From positions 1 through 64,000 of the forward strand of contig SVFY01000013.1 of the NCBI GenBank assembly GCA_015056625.1: 64,000 bases of DNA, given 5' to 3'. The translations under genes were made by a program, and so were the position numbers. This DNA is from Butyrivibrio sp. (lineage in GTDB: Bacteria > Bacillota > Clostridia > Lachnospirales > Lachnospiraceae). Shown piece by piece: positions 43,145-51,786 of this stretch; positions within the stretch are counted from its first letter, which is position 1, and each line of letters starts with the position of its first letter. The notes under the pieces are model-generated. The model was not told the DNA's origin. It ran no database searches and saw only the letters and a list, made by a program, of their open reading frames with translations.

Positions 43145-44263
43145 ATGATGGGGCGAGTAACTATTAGTTCTAATTGTGGGGAGGATTCTACTTATGTATC
43201 AAACATTTTCATTGATGAATACATGCAGGACGCAAACGACGCGCAGATTAAGATCTACCTCTATTTGCTGCGTATGATGAGTGCGAATTTACCTACCAGT
43301 GTTCCAGCTCTGGCAGATAAATTCAATCATACAGAATCTGACGTACTACGTTCTTTAAAATATTGGGAAAAGAAAGGACTCATTTCACTTGAGTACGACG
43401 CTTCCCAGAATCTTACCGGAATACATATGGAGGATATTGTAGCCAGCTCCCAGAGGCGCTATGGCCGCAGAAGGAATGACGCCGCAGTAAGGCCTGTTCT
43501 TTCTCCAGTTGCAGCAGCTGGGCCAGAGATGCAGCCAGAGAGCGCTGTTCCAGCCAAGCCAAGCTATTCTGCAGCACAGCTTAAGTCCTTCAAGCAGTCT
43601 GAGGGGTCAAACCTTCTGTTTATCGCAGAGCAGTATTTCGGAAGAACATTATCTCCAACTGAGATGTCCACAGTTTATTACATACACGATGAACTTGGAT
43701 TCTCAGACGATCTACTGGACTATCTGATGCAGTATTGCGTCGATAATCATAAAAAAGATTTCAGGTACATGGAGAAGGTGGCCATTAACTGGAATCAGCA
43801 GGGCATCAAGACGCCAAAACAAGCACGCGTGGAGATCTACAAGCATGACAGTGACATCATCACTATCATGAAGGCACTCGGTATGGAAAACAGTCCCACT
43901 GAGAAGGAAGGCACCTTCATTCGCAAGTGGATTGGGGAGCTGAGATTTTCGATGGAGATCATTTTGGAAGCCTGCGACCGCACTGTTATGGCGACACAGA
44001 AGAACCGTCTGAAGTATTGCGACAGCATTCTTCGCTCCTGGCATGAAAAAGGAGTAAGTTCACGGGAGGATATTGCCAGGTTGGATGCCGACTTTACCGC
44101 AGATCTCAAGAAGAGATCCAAGGCTTCCGTTTCATCCATCGATAGTAAACTTCGCGTAGGCGAATCATCTATTCGTCTGGGCGGAACCCAGAATCGCTTC
44201 AACCAGTTCCAGCAAAACACCTATGATTTTGTAGAACTGGAGAAAAAGCTTCTGGACAACTAG
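43145..44263 (+). CDS. DnaD/DnaB-domain replication initiation protein
   Basis: 372 residues. An N-terminal winged-helix part (about 20-105: 'SNIFIDEYMQDANDAQIKIYLYLLRMMSANL', 'LADKFNHTESDVLRSLKYWEKKGLISLEYD') is followed by a linker and two DnaD C-domains: 'LLFIAEQYFGRTLSPTEMSTVYYIHDELGF...YMEKVAINW' (about 160-225) and 'IRKWIGELRFSMEIILEACDRT...SILRSWHEKG' (about 255-315). These are primosome proteins that remodel DNA and recruit the helicase loader; the loader-like gene is next. ATG at 43145 or 43148. A DnaA-box array lies 150 bases upstream. Confidence 0.9.
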   Translation: MMGRVTISSNCGEDSTYVSNIFIDEYMQDANDAQIKIYLYLLRMMSANLPTSVPALADKFNHTESDVLRSLKYWEKKGLISLEYDASQNLTGIHMEDIVASSQRRYGRRRNDAAVRPVLSPVAAAGPEMQPESAVPAKPSYSAAQLKSFKQSEGSNLLFIAEQYFGRTLSPTEMSTVYYIHDELGFSDDLLDYLMQYCVDNHKKDFRYMEKVAINWNQQGIKTPKQARVEIYKHDSDIITIMKALGMENSPTEKEGTFIRKWIGELRFSMEIILEACDRTVMATQKNRLKYCDSILRSWHEKGVSSREDIARLDADFTADLKKRSKASVSSIDSKLRVGESSIRLGGTQNRFNQFQQNTYDFVELEKKLLDN

Positions 44264-44266
44264 AGC

Positions 44267-44368
44267 CTTCTGTGAGATTGGGGAATCTGCAGAAGCGACT
44301 ACATAAGCTCGGCCCTGTACTCTTGGTTCGGCGGCGGCTCCGGCCTTCCCTGAAACACGTACAGGGCC
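44267..44368 (+). ncRNA. Candidate structured RNA or leader between dnaD and the helicase-loader gene
   Basis: Two hairpins in series. The first: CTTCTG/CAGAAG with inner AGATT/AATCT closed by GGGG (44267-44295). The second: a 10-bp perfect stem GGCCCTGTAC (44311-44320) with GTACAGGGCC (44359-44368) enclosing a 38-base G/C-rich interior. Neither is followed by a T run, so they are not ordinary terminators. The interior is richer in G and C than the neighbouring genes. No known riboswitch or ribozyme class was recognised. It could be a leader, a processing site or a small repeat element. Confidence 0.45.
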
Positions 44369-44410
44369 ATACTTATGAAATACTGGGGGATTGATGAGGA
44401 GATTAAGTGT

Positions 44411-45394
44411 ATGGCGTTAACGAATGCGCAGTATGATGCGATAATGCATGAGTATGAAGATAGAAGGAGTCTGCATAGACAGGAGCTGGAGGAGAGGCTG
44501 CAGTCTGTGTATGATAATGTTCCTGGGTATAAGGAGCTGGATGAAGAGACTGCTACTGCAAGTGCGGATTTTGGAAGAAGGCTTATTTCTGGAGAGAAGC
44601 TGGACCGCAGGGTGTTAAAGAATCAGCTGGCGGAGCTGGCAAGGCGAAAATTAACGCTGCTGACAGATGCAGGGTATTCTAAAGATTATCTGGATATGGG
44701 GTATACATGTCCGGATTGCAAGGATACTGGATATATTGGCAATGAAAAGTGTCATTGCTTTAAGCAAAAGATAATTGAGACTCTTTATGATAAGTCTAAT
44801 TTAAGGGCTATGACTAAAGAGGCTAACTTCAAGCACATTTCTGAATCCTATTATCAGGGCGAGGATCTTAAGAGATTTCAGGGGGCCAGACGAGCTGCTG
44901 AAGATTTTGTGAACAATTTTGATAGCGACTACCAAAATTTATTCATTTATGGTACAGTGGGTACTGGTAAATCCTTCCTATCAGTTTGTATCGCTGATGC
45001 GCTGATAAAAAAAGGACATTCCGTTATTTATTTCAGTTCGCAGGGGTTGTTTGAGCTTATTGCCGAAAACACTTTCGACTATAAAACTAAACAGAACCTC
45101 CGGGCGATTTATGATGATCTTTACGAATGTGAGCTGCTGGTAATTGATGATCTTGGTACTGAGATGAGCAGTACTTTTACTGCTTCTGAGCTCTTTGCTC
45201 TTTTAAATGAGCGTGAGTCAAGGAAGAAATCCACCATCATCACCACCAATTATTCATTGGAGCAGCTTCAGAACACATACTCAGACCGTATCTTTTCAAG
45301 AGTAGCAAGCAACTTTAAACTGTTAAAACTCTCCGGTCCTGATATTCGTAAGATCAAGAAGATTGCCAAAAAAGAAAGCGAGGACGTTAAGTAA
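44411..45394 (+). CDS. Helicase loader-like AAA+ ATPase (DnaI/DnaC-type)
   Basis: 327 residues from ATG 44411 (GGAG 9 bases upstream); an in-frame ATG at 44375 lies close to the structured element. An N-terminal helical part is followed by a cysteine cluster 'YTCPDCKDTGYIGNEKCHC' (likely zinc, about 97-115), then AAA+: Walker A 'FIYGTVGTGKSFLS', Walker B 'CELLVIDDLGTE', sensor 'STIITTNYSLEQL', arginine finger 'SDRIFSRV'. The layout matches DnaI of Bacillus, which loads DnaC helicase. With the DnaD-type gene before it this forms a primosome-loading pair. It overlaps prs by one base. Confidence 0.92.
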   Translation: MALTNAQYDAIMHEYEDRRSLHRQELEERLQSVYDNVPGYKELDEETATASADFGRRLISGEKLDRRVLKNQLAELARRKLTLLTDAGYSKDYLDMGYTCPDCKDTGYIGNEKCHCFKQKIIETLYDKSNLRAMTKEANFKHISESYYQGEDLKRFQGARRAAEDFVNNFDSDYQNLFIYGTVGTGKSFLSVCIADALIKKGHSVIYFSSQGLFELIAENTFDYKTKQNLRAIYDDLYECELLVIDDLGTEMSSTFTASELFALLNERESRKKSTIITTNYSLEQLQNTYSDRIFSRVASNFKLLKLSGPDIRKIKKIAKKESEDVK

Positions 45395-46608
45395 TGCCAA
45401 GAAGAGAAGAGAAACGTAATCTGGAGACCATCCCAGTTGGGTCTTTGGGAATGATCCCTTTAAAGGGTATCAAGCCCCTTGCAGAGAAGGTTGACTACTA
45501 TCTCGTAAAATGGAGAGCTGAGAGGGAGAATGAGCACAAGGGAAGCCTGGCGTTTACCGGCTATGAGCGCCCTACCTACATTCTTGATGCTGAGATTCCA
45601 AGGTTTGGAACCGGTGAAGCAAAGGGTGTCATCAAGACCTCCGTTCGTGGAGATGACCTCTATCTTTTAGTTGATGTATGTAATTATTCAGAAACCTATT
45701 CTCTTTTCGGACAGGAAAATCACATGTCCCCTGATGATCACTATCAGGATCTTAAAAGAATCATTGCTGCTGTAGGTGGTAAGGCAAGACGTATCACAGT
45801 CATCATGCCATTCCTCTACGAGTCAAGGCAGCACAAGAGAAGTTCAAGAGAGTCCCTTGACTGCGCTATCGCACTTCAGGAGCTTGTAAATATGGGCGTA
45901 GACAACATCATCACTTTTGATGCACATGACGCCAGAGTTCAAAATGCTATTCCACTTAACGGTTTTGAGACCGTTCGTACAACATATCAGTTTATCAAGG
46001 CTCTCCTTCGAAACGTTGATGACCTTCAGATCGATTCAGAGCACATGATGGTAATCTCCCCTGATGAAGGCGGAATGAGCCGTGCTATCTATCTTGCCAG
46101 CGTTCTTGGCCTTGATGTTGGAATGTTCTATAAGAGACGTGACTACACTCAGGTAGTAGATGGCAGAAATCCTATCATCTCACATGAGTTCCTTGGTTCA
46201 AGCGTAGAAGGCAAGTCAGTTATCATCGTAGACGACATGATCTCTTCTGGCGAGAGCATGATCGACGTTGCAAGAGCCCTTAAGGAAAGAAAGGCTGCAA
46301 GGATCTACGCATTCTCTACCTTCGGACTTTTCACAGGTGGTCTCGAGGTATTTGATAAAGCTTACAACGAGGGTATCATCGACAGAGTACTTACAACCAA
46401 TCTGGTTTACCAGACACCTGAGCTTCTTTCCAGAGAGTGGTACATCAGCTGTGATATGAGCAAGTACATCGCATACCTTATCGATACACTTAACCACGAC
46501 GCTTCAATCAGTGATCTTCTTAATCCTGTTGAGCGTATCAACAACATCATTGAGAGATATAAGAGCGGCGAGCTTAAGGCTTCCATGGAAGCTGAAAAGA
46601 AAGCCTGA
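45394..46608 (+). CDS. prs: Ribose-phosphate pyrophosphokinase, long atypical form
   Basis: 404 residues, against about 315 for standard PrsA. Recognisable segments: 'DLYLLVDVCNYS', 'MSPDDHYQDLKRIIAAVGGKARRITVIMPFLYESRQHKR' (the 'R-Q-D/H' nucleotide loop), 'DNIITFDAHDARVQNAIPL', 'VISPDEGGMSRAIYLA' and PRPP loop 'VIIVDDMISSGESMIDVARAL' (the common D-D-M-I-D-T-G-G-T is altered). Long N- and C-terminal additions are typical of a Clostridia subgroup. It makes PRPP for nucleotides, histidine and tryptophan. The start shares one base with the loader stop (TAATG), tying PRPP supply to replication genes. Confidence 0.88.
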   Translation: MPRREEKRNLETIPVGSLGMIPLKGIKPLAEKVDYYLVKWRAERENEHKGSLAFTGYERPTYILDAEIPRFGTGEAKGVIKTSVRGDDLYLLVDVCNYSETYSLFGQENHMSPDDHYQDLKRIIAAVGGKARRITVIMPFLYESRQHKRSSRESLDCAIALQELVNMGVDNIITFDAHDARVQNAIPLNGFETVRTTYQFIKALLRNVDDLQIDSEHMMVISPDEGGMSRAIYLASVLGLDVGMFYKRRDYTQVVDGRNPIISHEFLGSSVEGKSVIIVDDMISSGESMIDVARALKERKAARIYAFSTFGLFTGGLEVFDKAYNEGIIDRVLTTNLVYQTPELLSREWYISCDMSKYIAYLIDTLNHDASISDLLNPVERINNIIERYKSGELKASMEAEKKA

Positions 46609-46614
46609 ACAGTA

Positions 46615-46655
46615 AAATTAAAGGTTGTCTGAGTTTAGCTCAGACAACCTTTTTT
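46615..46655. terminator. Terminator between prs and the HAD phosphatase gene
   Basis: A 13-bp stem (46621-46633 with 46639-46651, AAGGTTGTCTGAG, 5-base loop) with T residues on the plus side and TTTAATTTTA on the minus side, so it serves both convergent genes. Confidence 0.92.
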
Positions 46656-46660
46656 GATGT

Positions 46661-47335
46661 TCATATTAAATCTTTAATATCTAAAAGCTTATCAACTTTC
46701 GCATACAGCTTTTTATAAAGCTCCTCATCCGGCTGTGTAAGATCCGGAACCATTATCACATTGCAGCCAGCCTCATAGGCACTGGTGACGCCATTTGGGG
46801 AATCTTCAACTGCAAATGTTTCCTTGGGGTCAAGGGATAATTCTTGGCAGGCAAAGGCATAACTGTCAGGTGCTGGCTTTCCAAGCGACACCATATCTGC
46901 GCAAATGAGCTTATCAAAATATTCAAAGAGACCTATTTTTTTAAGATACCTCTCTGCCCTTGAGTAGGTATTGGCGGTAACAAGAGCTGTAAGTATCCCC
47001 TGTTCACGAAGCCATATAAGTATTTCCTTGGCACCTGGCTTAAGCGGGATCCCAGTCTCTTTTACCATCTCTTCCACAAGGCCCTTTCGGTACTCCCTGA
47101 CCTTGTAGTAATCAAAGTCCTCTCCAAACCACTCCTTAAACTGCCTTGGAGCAAAGGGTCTGCCAAGGGACCTCAGTTTAAGTGGCATCCAGTCTTCCAT
47201 CTCGTATCCAAAATGTTTAAGAGCCTTGGGCCATGCTGTCTGGTAAAACTTCTCAGTATCTGTCAGAGTTCCGTCCAGATCAAAAAGTACAGCCTTTATA
47301 TTATTCTTTTTTTCCTTCACGCCAGTACTTTCCAT
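46661..47335 (-). CDS. HAD-superfamily phosphatase/phosphomutase (beta-phosphoglucomutase-like)
   Basis: 224 residues. Motif I 'VLFDLDGTLTDTE' with both Asp, a helical cap (about 30-95), motif II 'ALVTANTYS', motif III Lys in 'SLGKPAPDSY' and motif IV 'FAVEDSPNGVTSAYEAG'. This is the subfamily I beta-phosphoglucomutase/phosphatase type; the substrate is not readable. It follows the LUD gene with 2 bases between and has a weak ribosome site, so translation may be coupled. Confidence 0.88.
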   Translation of the reverse strand: MESTGVKEKKNNIKAVLFDLDGTLTDTEKFYQTAWPKALKHFGYEMEDWMPLKLRSLGRPFAPRQFKEWFGEDFDYYKVREYRKGLVEEMVKETGIPLKPGAKEILIWLREQGILTALVTANTYSRAERYLKKIGLFEYFDKLICADMVSLGKPAPDSYAFACQELSLDPKETFAVEDSPNGVTSAYEAGCNVIMVPDLTQPDEELYKKLYAKVDKLLDIKDLI

Positions 47336-47337
47336 TA

Positions 47338-47967
47338 TCAGAATCCAAGCTCGTCATTTACAAGGATCACATGTATCCTGTCCTTGTGCCTTGAAAATCT
47401 TGTGATAAGGAACTGACAGCAGATAGTATCAGGGCTCTTACAGTTCATGCATGATCCAGTCTTGGCGCAGGGTGTTGAGAGGCCAAAGCGCTGAGCATTG
47501 ATAGGCGCTGCAACATTTCTCGCCCTCTTCATTGCTCCGTCCACATCGTCGCACACCTTGTTCATGCCAACAATGAACAGAACCTTTTTAGGTCCCTGGG
47601 CAATCGCTGATACTCTGTTGGCATTGCCATCGATATTTACAAGAACGCCATCCTGTGTCATGGCATTGACGCTTGATAAAAAGACATCTGCATCATAAGC
47701 AGCAAGCATTGCTGCTCTCTTATCCTCTGCCGCGTCTCTGTCGATAAAGTTGTATTTTCCCTTCTTAACAGCCTCCACAAGGCCTATCTCGTGGGCGCTC
47801 ATTGCTCCGCCCATGGTAACTGAGCTTCCCTCAGGGATCAGCTCAAGTGCCTTCTTGAGAGCTTCCTCTTTTGTTGCTGCATAGTAGCCAGTCATATTTC
47901 TTGACTCAAGGCCCTTTATGATAGTCTGAGCCCACAGCTCGTTCCTCTTTTTTGCCATCTCGTGCAT
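47338..47967 (-). CDS. LUD-domain (LutC/YkgG-like) protein
   Basis: 209 residues, 'LWAQTIIKGLESRNMTGYYAATKEEALKKALELIPEGSSVTMGGAMSAHEIG', 'DVFLSSVNAMTQDGVLVNIDGNANRVSAIAQGPKKVLFIVGMNKV' and a Cys cluster 'CAKTGSCMNCKSPDTICC' near the C-terminus. LUD proteins take part in lactate oxidation (LutABC), but lutA and lutB are not here and stand-alone members are common in Lachnospiraceae with no known reaction. The Cys cluster could hold a metal. AGGAGG lies 7 bases before the ATG. Confidence 0.85.
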   Translation of the reverse strand: MHEMAKKRNELWAQTIIKGLESRNMTGYYAATKEEALKKALELIPEGSSVTMGGAMSAHEIGLVEAVKKGKYNFIDRDAAEDKRAAMLAAYDADVFLSSVNAMTQDGVLVNIDGNANRVSAIAQGPKKVLFIVGMNKVCDDVDGAMKRARNVAAPINAQRFGLSTPCAKTGSCMNCKSPDTICCQFLITRFSRHKDRIHVILVNDELGF

Positions 47968-47991
47968 AATAAATCCTCCTACCCTGCTAAC

Positions 47992-48477
47992 TTAATCCTC
48001 TTTTTCTACCTTGCCATATTTCTTCATTGTCTGCCTCATGAAAAGTGGCTGGATAATAAAAATGATAACAAAACCAGCAATGAGGCATATGATAAGTGAG
48101 CCTAAAAACATCTTTCCCAGATTAAGTCCTGCCATTCCTCCGCTCTGCTTCATAGCCATCTGATATGCCAAAAATACCATCACGAATGTCATGATAGGAG
48201 TATAGATAAGATCTGAAACAAGGGCCTCAAGGCATCTTGCAGGAAATGTTCCCTGTATAAGTCCAAACTTATTAAGAAGACCTCTGCTTATTTTTCCCAT
48301 GGGGATCACAAATCCAATGATCAAACTTATGATGGTACTGACAACAAAGCTGATCAAAAATCCCGGGATAGTAAAGTGACCTGACGTTAATGTTCCAATA
48401 AGCGAAAGGCAAAAGCTCATGGTAACACCCATCTTGATCGACATATCTCTTCCAACAAGTTTCATCTTCTGTTCCAT
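47992..48477 (-). CDS. Four-helix integral membrane protein, unknown family
   Basis: 161 residues with about four hydrophobic segments (about 18-35, 42-62, 85-108, 128-150) and a charged C-terminus ('RQTMKKYGKVEKED'). 'FTIPGFLISFVVSTIISLIIGFVIPMGKISR' and 'CLEALVSDLIYTPIMTFVMVFLAY' recur in small membrane proteins of unknown function (DUF2798-like at best; not certain). No catalytic motif is seen. AAGGAGG lies 4 bases before the ATG. It stands between the diguanylate cyclase and the LUD gene, apparently in one transcript. Confidence 0.6.
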   Translation of the reverse strand: MEQKMKLVGRDMSIKMGVTMSFCLSLIGTLTSGHFTIPGFLISFVVSTIISLIIGFVIPMGKISRGLLNKFGLIQGTFPARCLEALVSDLIYTPIMTFVMVFLAYQMAMKQSGGMAGLNLGKMFLGSLIICLIAGFVIIFIIQPLFMRQTMKKYGKVEKED

Positions 48478-48489
48478 AATGCCTCCTTA

Positions 48490-49581
48490 TTAAAATACAA
48501 CCTGGTCTCTTCCATTCTGTTTGCCAAGATAAAGTTTCTTATCAGCTTCCTCTATGGTCTTTTCAACGCCAGAGATCTTACTGTATTCCTCTACTCCAAA
48601 GGTCATTGTCAGTTTGATGGTATGTTCTTTGTAAGTATACTCTTTGTTCTTAACAATTTGCCTAAGTTCATCAAGAACTGTCATGGCTTCATCTCCATTC
48701 ATTCTTGGAAGAACAAAAAGAAACTCTTCTCCGCCCCATCTTGCCACAAAACCTCTGGCTTTCATGAAGTTTTTGAACTCCTCTGCAAGGGTCTGCAGTA
48801 TAAAATCCCCCGCTTCATGCCCATATGTATCATTGACATTCTTAAAGAAATCAATATCTCCAATGGCGAGGCAGAACATATACTTAAGCCGTGTACTCTC
48901 TTTTACAACAACTCTGATCTCCTGCTCTGCAGATCTCCTGTTCATAAGTCCTGTTAAAGGGTCTGTCTCTGCAATCTGCTTGAGCTTTGAGTTGTACTCC
49001 CTTAGCTTGTGCTCTGATTCAATATACTGATTGCAGAAGTAATACGCCACTATGGACAAGCAAATTGAAAACAAAATGATGTTGGAATATACCACGATGA
49101 AATGTGGTGCTGTTCCAGGTGTAAGAACAGTCTGTCCAAAAGGTGTAAAATATGAGATCACGCACATGGACACAGCCATGAAAATACTTGAAATAGCTTT
49201 TCTCTTGGAACCTGTGGTAGGATCATACCACACAATAAGAAAACAGATGTAAACAAAATTCTGGAAAGAAGCACGCCATCCAAATACTATTGTCAAAAAA
49301 CCTGTAATGATGGTGGCACTGACCAAAAGATAATAAAGGCAACGCTGGGATCTTCTGGTATAGGTCTCAGCAAAAATCCCGCCATATACCAAAAGCCCCG
49401 CAAAAAAGACTAAAAAAGGCTTAATGCCAAGTCCACTTATCATGGAATAGATTCCCATAACAAAGTAGAATGGCATCCAGATAATAAGCACCGTTCTCAT
49501 CAAAAAAAGAAGACCATTCGCTTCATCTTCAAATGGAGATTCTTTTATTATAAAGGCATGCAGTTTTCGAAATAATCCCAT
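48490..49581 (-). CDS. Membrane-bound diguanylate cyclase (GGDEF)
   Basis: 363 residues. Six hydrophobic segments span about 25-195; a short coiled helix ('EHKLREYNSKLKQIAETDPLTGLMNRRSAE') leads into the GGDEF domain (about 205-360). The catalytic loop is 'RWGGEEFLFVLP', with 'GDIDFFKNVNDTYGHEAGD' before it. An R-x-x-D inhibition site was not evident, so feedback inhibition may be absent. It makes c-di-GMP in response to a membrane-sensed cue of unknown type. No PilZ, EAL or c-di-GMP riboswitch was recognised in the window. GGAGG lies 8 bases before the ATG. Confidence 0.9.
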   Translation of the reverse strand: MGLFRKLHAFIIKESPFEDEANGLLFLMRTVLIIWMPFYFVMGIYSMISGLGIKPFLVFFAGLLVYGGIFAETYTRRSQRCLYYLLVSATIITGFLTIVFGWRASFQNFVYICFLIVWYDPTTGSKRKAISSIFMAVSMCVISYFTPFGQTVLTPGTAPHFIVVYSNIILFSICLSIVAYYFCNQYIESEHKLREYNSKLKQIAETDPLTGLMNRRSAEQEIRVVVKESTRLKYMFCLAIGDIDFFKNVNDTYGHEAGDFILQTLAEEFKNFMKARGFVARWGGEEFLFVLPRMNGDEAMTVLDELRQIVKNKEYTYKEHTIKLTMTFGVEEYSKISGVEKTIEEADKKLYLGKQNGRDQVVF

Positions 49582-49597
49582 AGGATTATCCTCCGTC

Positions 49598-49888
49598 TCA
49601 CCCCTGAAGTCCTGATGACTGTCTGATCATATCTTCAACTACAATGTCGTAAATCTCGCCGACACTATTGCAATACTCAAGTACCTTCCATGGTTCATTG
49701 GTGTGGAAGTGGATCTTAACAAGGTCCTCATCACCTGCAGCAATAAGTGAATTGCCTTCAAAGTTCTCTGTGATGTAATCTGCTATCTCGTCCTCATCCA
49801 GATCCTTGTCGCGTCTGTCTATAAGAAGCTGTGTATCGTAACGATATGCAAACTGATCGTCCTCAGCATCAATACTATTTATTCCCAT
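49598..49888 (-). CDS. Stand-alone FakA/DhaL-like middle domain protein
   Basis: 96 residues from ATG 49888 (GGAGG 6 bases upstream; an in-frame ATG 24 bases earlier lacks it). 'FAYRYDTQLLIDRRDKDLDEDEIADYITENFEGNSLIAAGDEDLVKIHFHTNEPWKVLEYCNSVGEIYDIVVEDMIRQ' matches the central domain of FakA (YloV), the fatty-acid kinase, where the same 'VKIHVHTNxPxxVLEYA...GEI..I.I.NM..Q' pattern occurs. Neither the DhaL kinase domain nor the C-terminal FakB-binding domain is present. It may regulate or compete with FakA, or bind another partner; this is inference. It is followed by the diguanylate cyclase gene. Confidence 0.7.
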   Translation of the reverse strand: MGINSIDAEDDQFAYRYDTQLLIDRRDKDLDEDEIADYITENFEGNSLIAAGDEDLVKIHFHTNEPWKVLEYCNSVGEIYDIVVEDMIRQSSGLQG

Positions 49889-49982
49889 ACTGTTCCTCCA
49901 AACTTGTATCAATCTATTAAAATTTTACCACCAACCCCCTATGACAAACAAGGGGGGGGTAAAGGCTTTAAGGGCACAATAA

Positions 49983-50012
49983 AGCCACGATCTTCCTTGG
50001 AAAATCGTGGCT
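49983..50012 (-). terminator. Hairpin after htrA
   Basis: Stem AGCCACGAT (49983-49991) with ATCGTGGCT (50004-50012). The tail on the minus strand, TTTATTG, is only mildly T-rich, so it is a weak terminator. A run of eight G residues lies nearby (49952-49959). Confidence 0.6.
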
Positions 50013-50036
50013 AATATTAACTATATCCTGTTAAGA

Positions 50037-51704
50037 TCAGTGTCCGCCGCCTTCGCCTTGTCCGGACTGCTGTCCATTTCCGCCCTTTGATCCTGGCATT
50101 GCTGGCTGCTGAGATCCATCGTACTGTCCCTGTCCGCCTTTTTCGCCGGCATTGGAGTCTGCGCCTTGTGTAGTAGCAGCTTGTCCAAGAGTTACTGTAA
50201 ACTCCTGTTCAACATATTCCTGTCCGCTTGGTCTCATAACCTTGACAGAAACTGTAGTGCCTGCAGCATAGTACTGAAGCCTTGTCTGAAGATCATCCAT
50301 TGATGTGATCTCCTGGCCATCAAACTCTACGATAACATCTCCCTTGGCAATTCCTGCATTCTGAGCACCACCGCCGTTTGTTACTTCTGCAACGTATACT
50401 CCAAGAGGAATACCATATCCTTCTGATACGCTTGATGTAACGCTTACACCAGAGATTCCAATATAGCCTCTCTCTTCGCTTGAAACCTTGACTCTTGTAA
50501 CCTCGTTCATGAGCTTATCAATGATAGGCTGTGCTACTGATATAGGAATTGCATATCCCATACCTTCGATGGTGTCACCACCAATCTTGTTGGAATTGAT
50601 ACCAATAACCTCTCCCTGAAGATTAAGCAGGGCTCCACCTGAGTTACCAGGGTTGATAGCCGCATCAGTCTGGATGAATGTCTGTGTAGTACCTTCTTCA
50701 ATCTCTACTTCACGATTTACAGCTGAGATAACGCCGGTAGTAACTGACTGGCCATAGCCAAGAGCGTTACCAATAGCGATGGCTGGCTCTCCGAGTTTAA
50801 GTGCTGTGCTGTCCCCAAGAGTAGCTATCTTGATCACATCCCTTGTAGAGTCATCAATGTCATCAAGCATTACTGCTATAACAGCAAGATCCATGTCTGA
50901 ATCTGTGCCCTTAACTACTGCCTCTACAGTAGTATCGTCGTTAAAGATAACCTCAAGAGTGTCAGCACCCTCGATAACATGGTAGTTTGTAGCAATGAGA
51001 AGCTCTGAATCGTTCTCTCCAACAATGATACCACTTCCTGAAGCTGTTGCCTCTTCTTGCTGAACGTATCCAAAGTAACTTGCTGAAGCTGTATAGTTGT
51101 TGTGGATTATTACCATTGCTGGCATAACCTCTTCAACAACAGCTGTCACATCAGTTACAACTGCCATGGATGCACCAGTAACTGTTGTGGTCTGGATATC
51201 TTTTTCAGGCTCTGCCTGTGCCTTATCCTCTGTTACTGGATCAGCACCGGTCTCCTCAGGAGTGATCTCCTCGTCCTGCTGCGCTACTTCTGCAACAGTA
51301 TCACTTCCTCCTATGCCAAAGAAGCTTCCGGATTTATTGGCTACTGCGTTGTAAGTGATCCCAACACCACCGACGATAAGTGCCAGGATGCAGACAGCTG
51401 CTACAACCTTTGCAAAGGTGTGCTTTTTCTTTTTAGGTCTCTCAGGTGGAACAGATGCTCCAGGCTGTGAATTGTACTGGTATGTTCCATATGTTGGCTG
51501 TCCGTTCTGATTGTAGTTGTAACTATTCTGTCCGTAAGAATAGCCTGTATTATTGTAAGAATATGGGTTTGAACCATTGCTGGCGCTATAGCTGTTCCCA
51601 TTTGTGTAGTTATAGCTCCTGCCAGAGTAATTATATGGATTAGATGTAGGATTCGCATTTGATCCATTATCTACTGATGGTCTGTTATTGCCTTCTTCAT
51701 ACAT
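50037..51704 (-). CDS. HtrA/DegP-like S1C serine protease with PDZ domain
   Basis: 555 residues. A long cytosolic N-tail rich in Ser, Asn, Tyr and Gly (1-100), a membrane anchor (about 103-125), an acidic linker, then a trypsin-like domain: catalytic His in 'ATNYHVIEG', Asp in 'SDMDLAVIAV', Ser in 'NPGNSGGALLN'. One PDZ domain follows (about 415-505, 'VYVAEVTNGGGAQNAGIAKGDVIVEFDG'), then a Gly/Gln-rich tail. It degrades misfolded envelope proteins and may be induced by envelope stress. The low-complexity N-terminus is typical of Lachnospiraceae HtrA. Confidence 0.93.
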   Translation of the reverse strand: MYEEGNNRPSVDNGSNANPTSNPYNYSGRSYNYTNGNSYSASNGSNPYSYNNTGYSYGQNSYNYNQNGQPTYGTYQYNSQPGASVPPERPKKKKHTFAKVVAAVCILALIVGGVGITYNAVANKSGSFFGIGGSDTVAEVAQQDEEITPEETGADPVTEDKAQAEPEKDIQTTTVTGASMAVVTDVTAVVEEVMPAMVIIHNNYTASASYFGYVQQEEATASGSGIIVGENDSELLIATNYHVIEGADTLEVIFNDDTTVEAVVKGTDSDMDLAVIAVMLDDIDDSTRDVIKIATLGDSTALKLGEPAIAIGNALGYGQSVTTGVISAVNREVEIEEGTTQTFIQTDAAINPGNSGGALLNLQGEVIGINSNKIGGDTIEGMGYAIPISVAQPIIDKLMNEVTRVKVSSEERGYIGISGVSVTSSVSEGYGIPLGVYVAEVTNGGGAQNAGIAKGDVIVEFDGQEITSMDDLQTRLQYYAAGTTVSVKVMRPSGQEYVEQEFTVTLGQAATTQGADSNAGEKGGQGQYDGSQQPAMPGSKGGNGQQSGQGEGGGH

Positions 51705-51786
51705 GGTAATGTACCTTCCTTTCCTTTTATGGCTTTAGTATAGGAGCGATCTGTGTCGAAATTGTGATTATTTTCTTATATAAAAA

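Noticed and set aside
49952..49959. Phase-variable tract (eight G residues)
   Set aside because: The run lies between genes, outside any coding frame or recognised promoter spacer, so no phase-variable target is evident.
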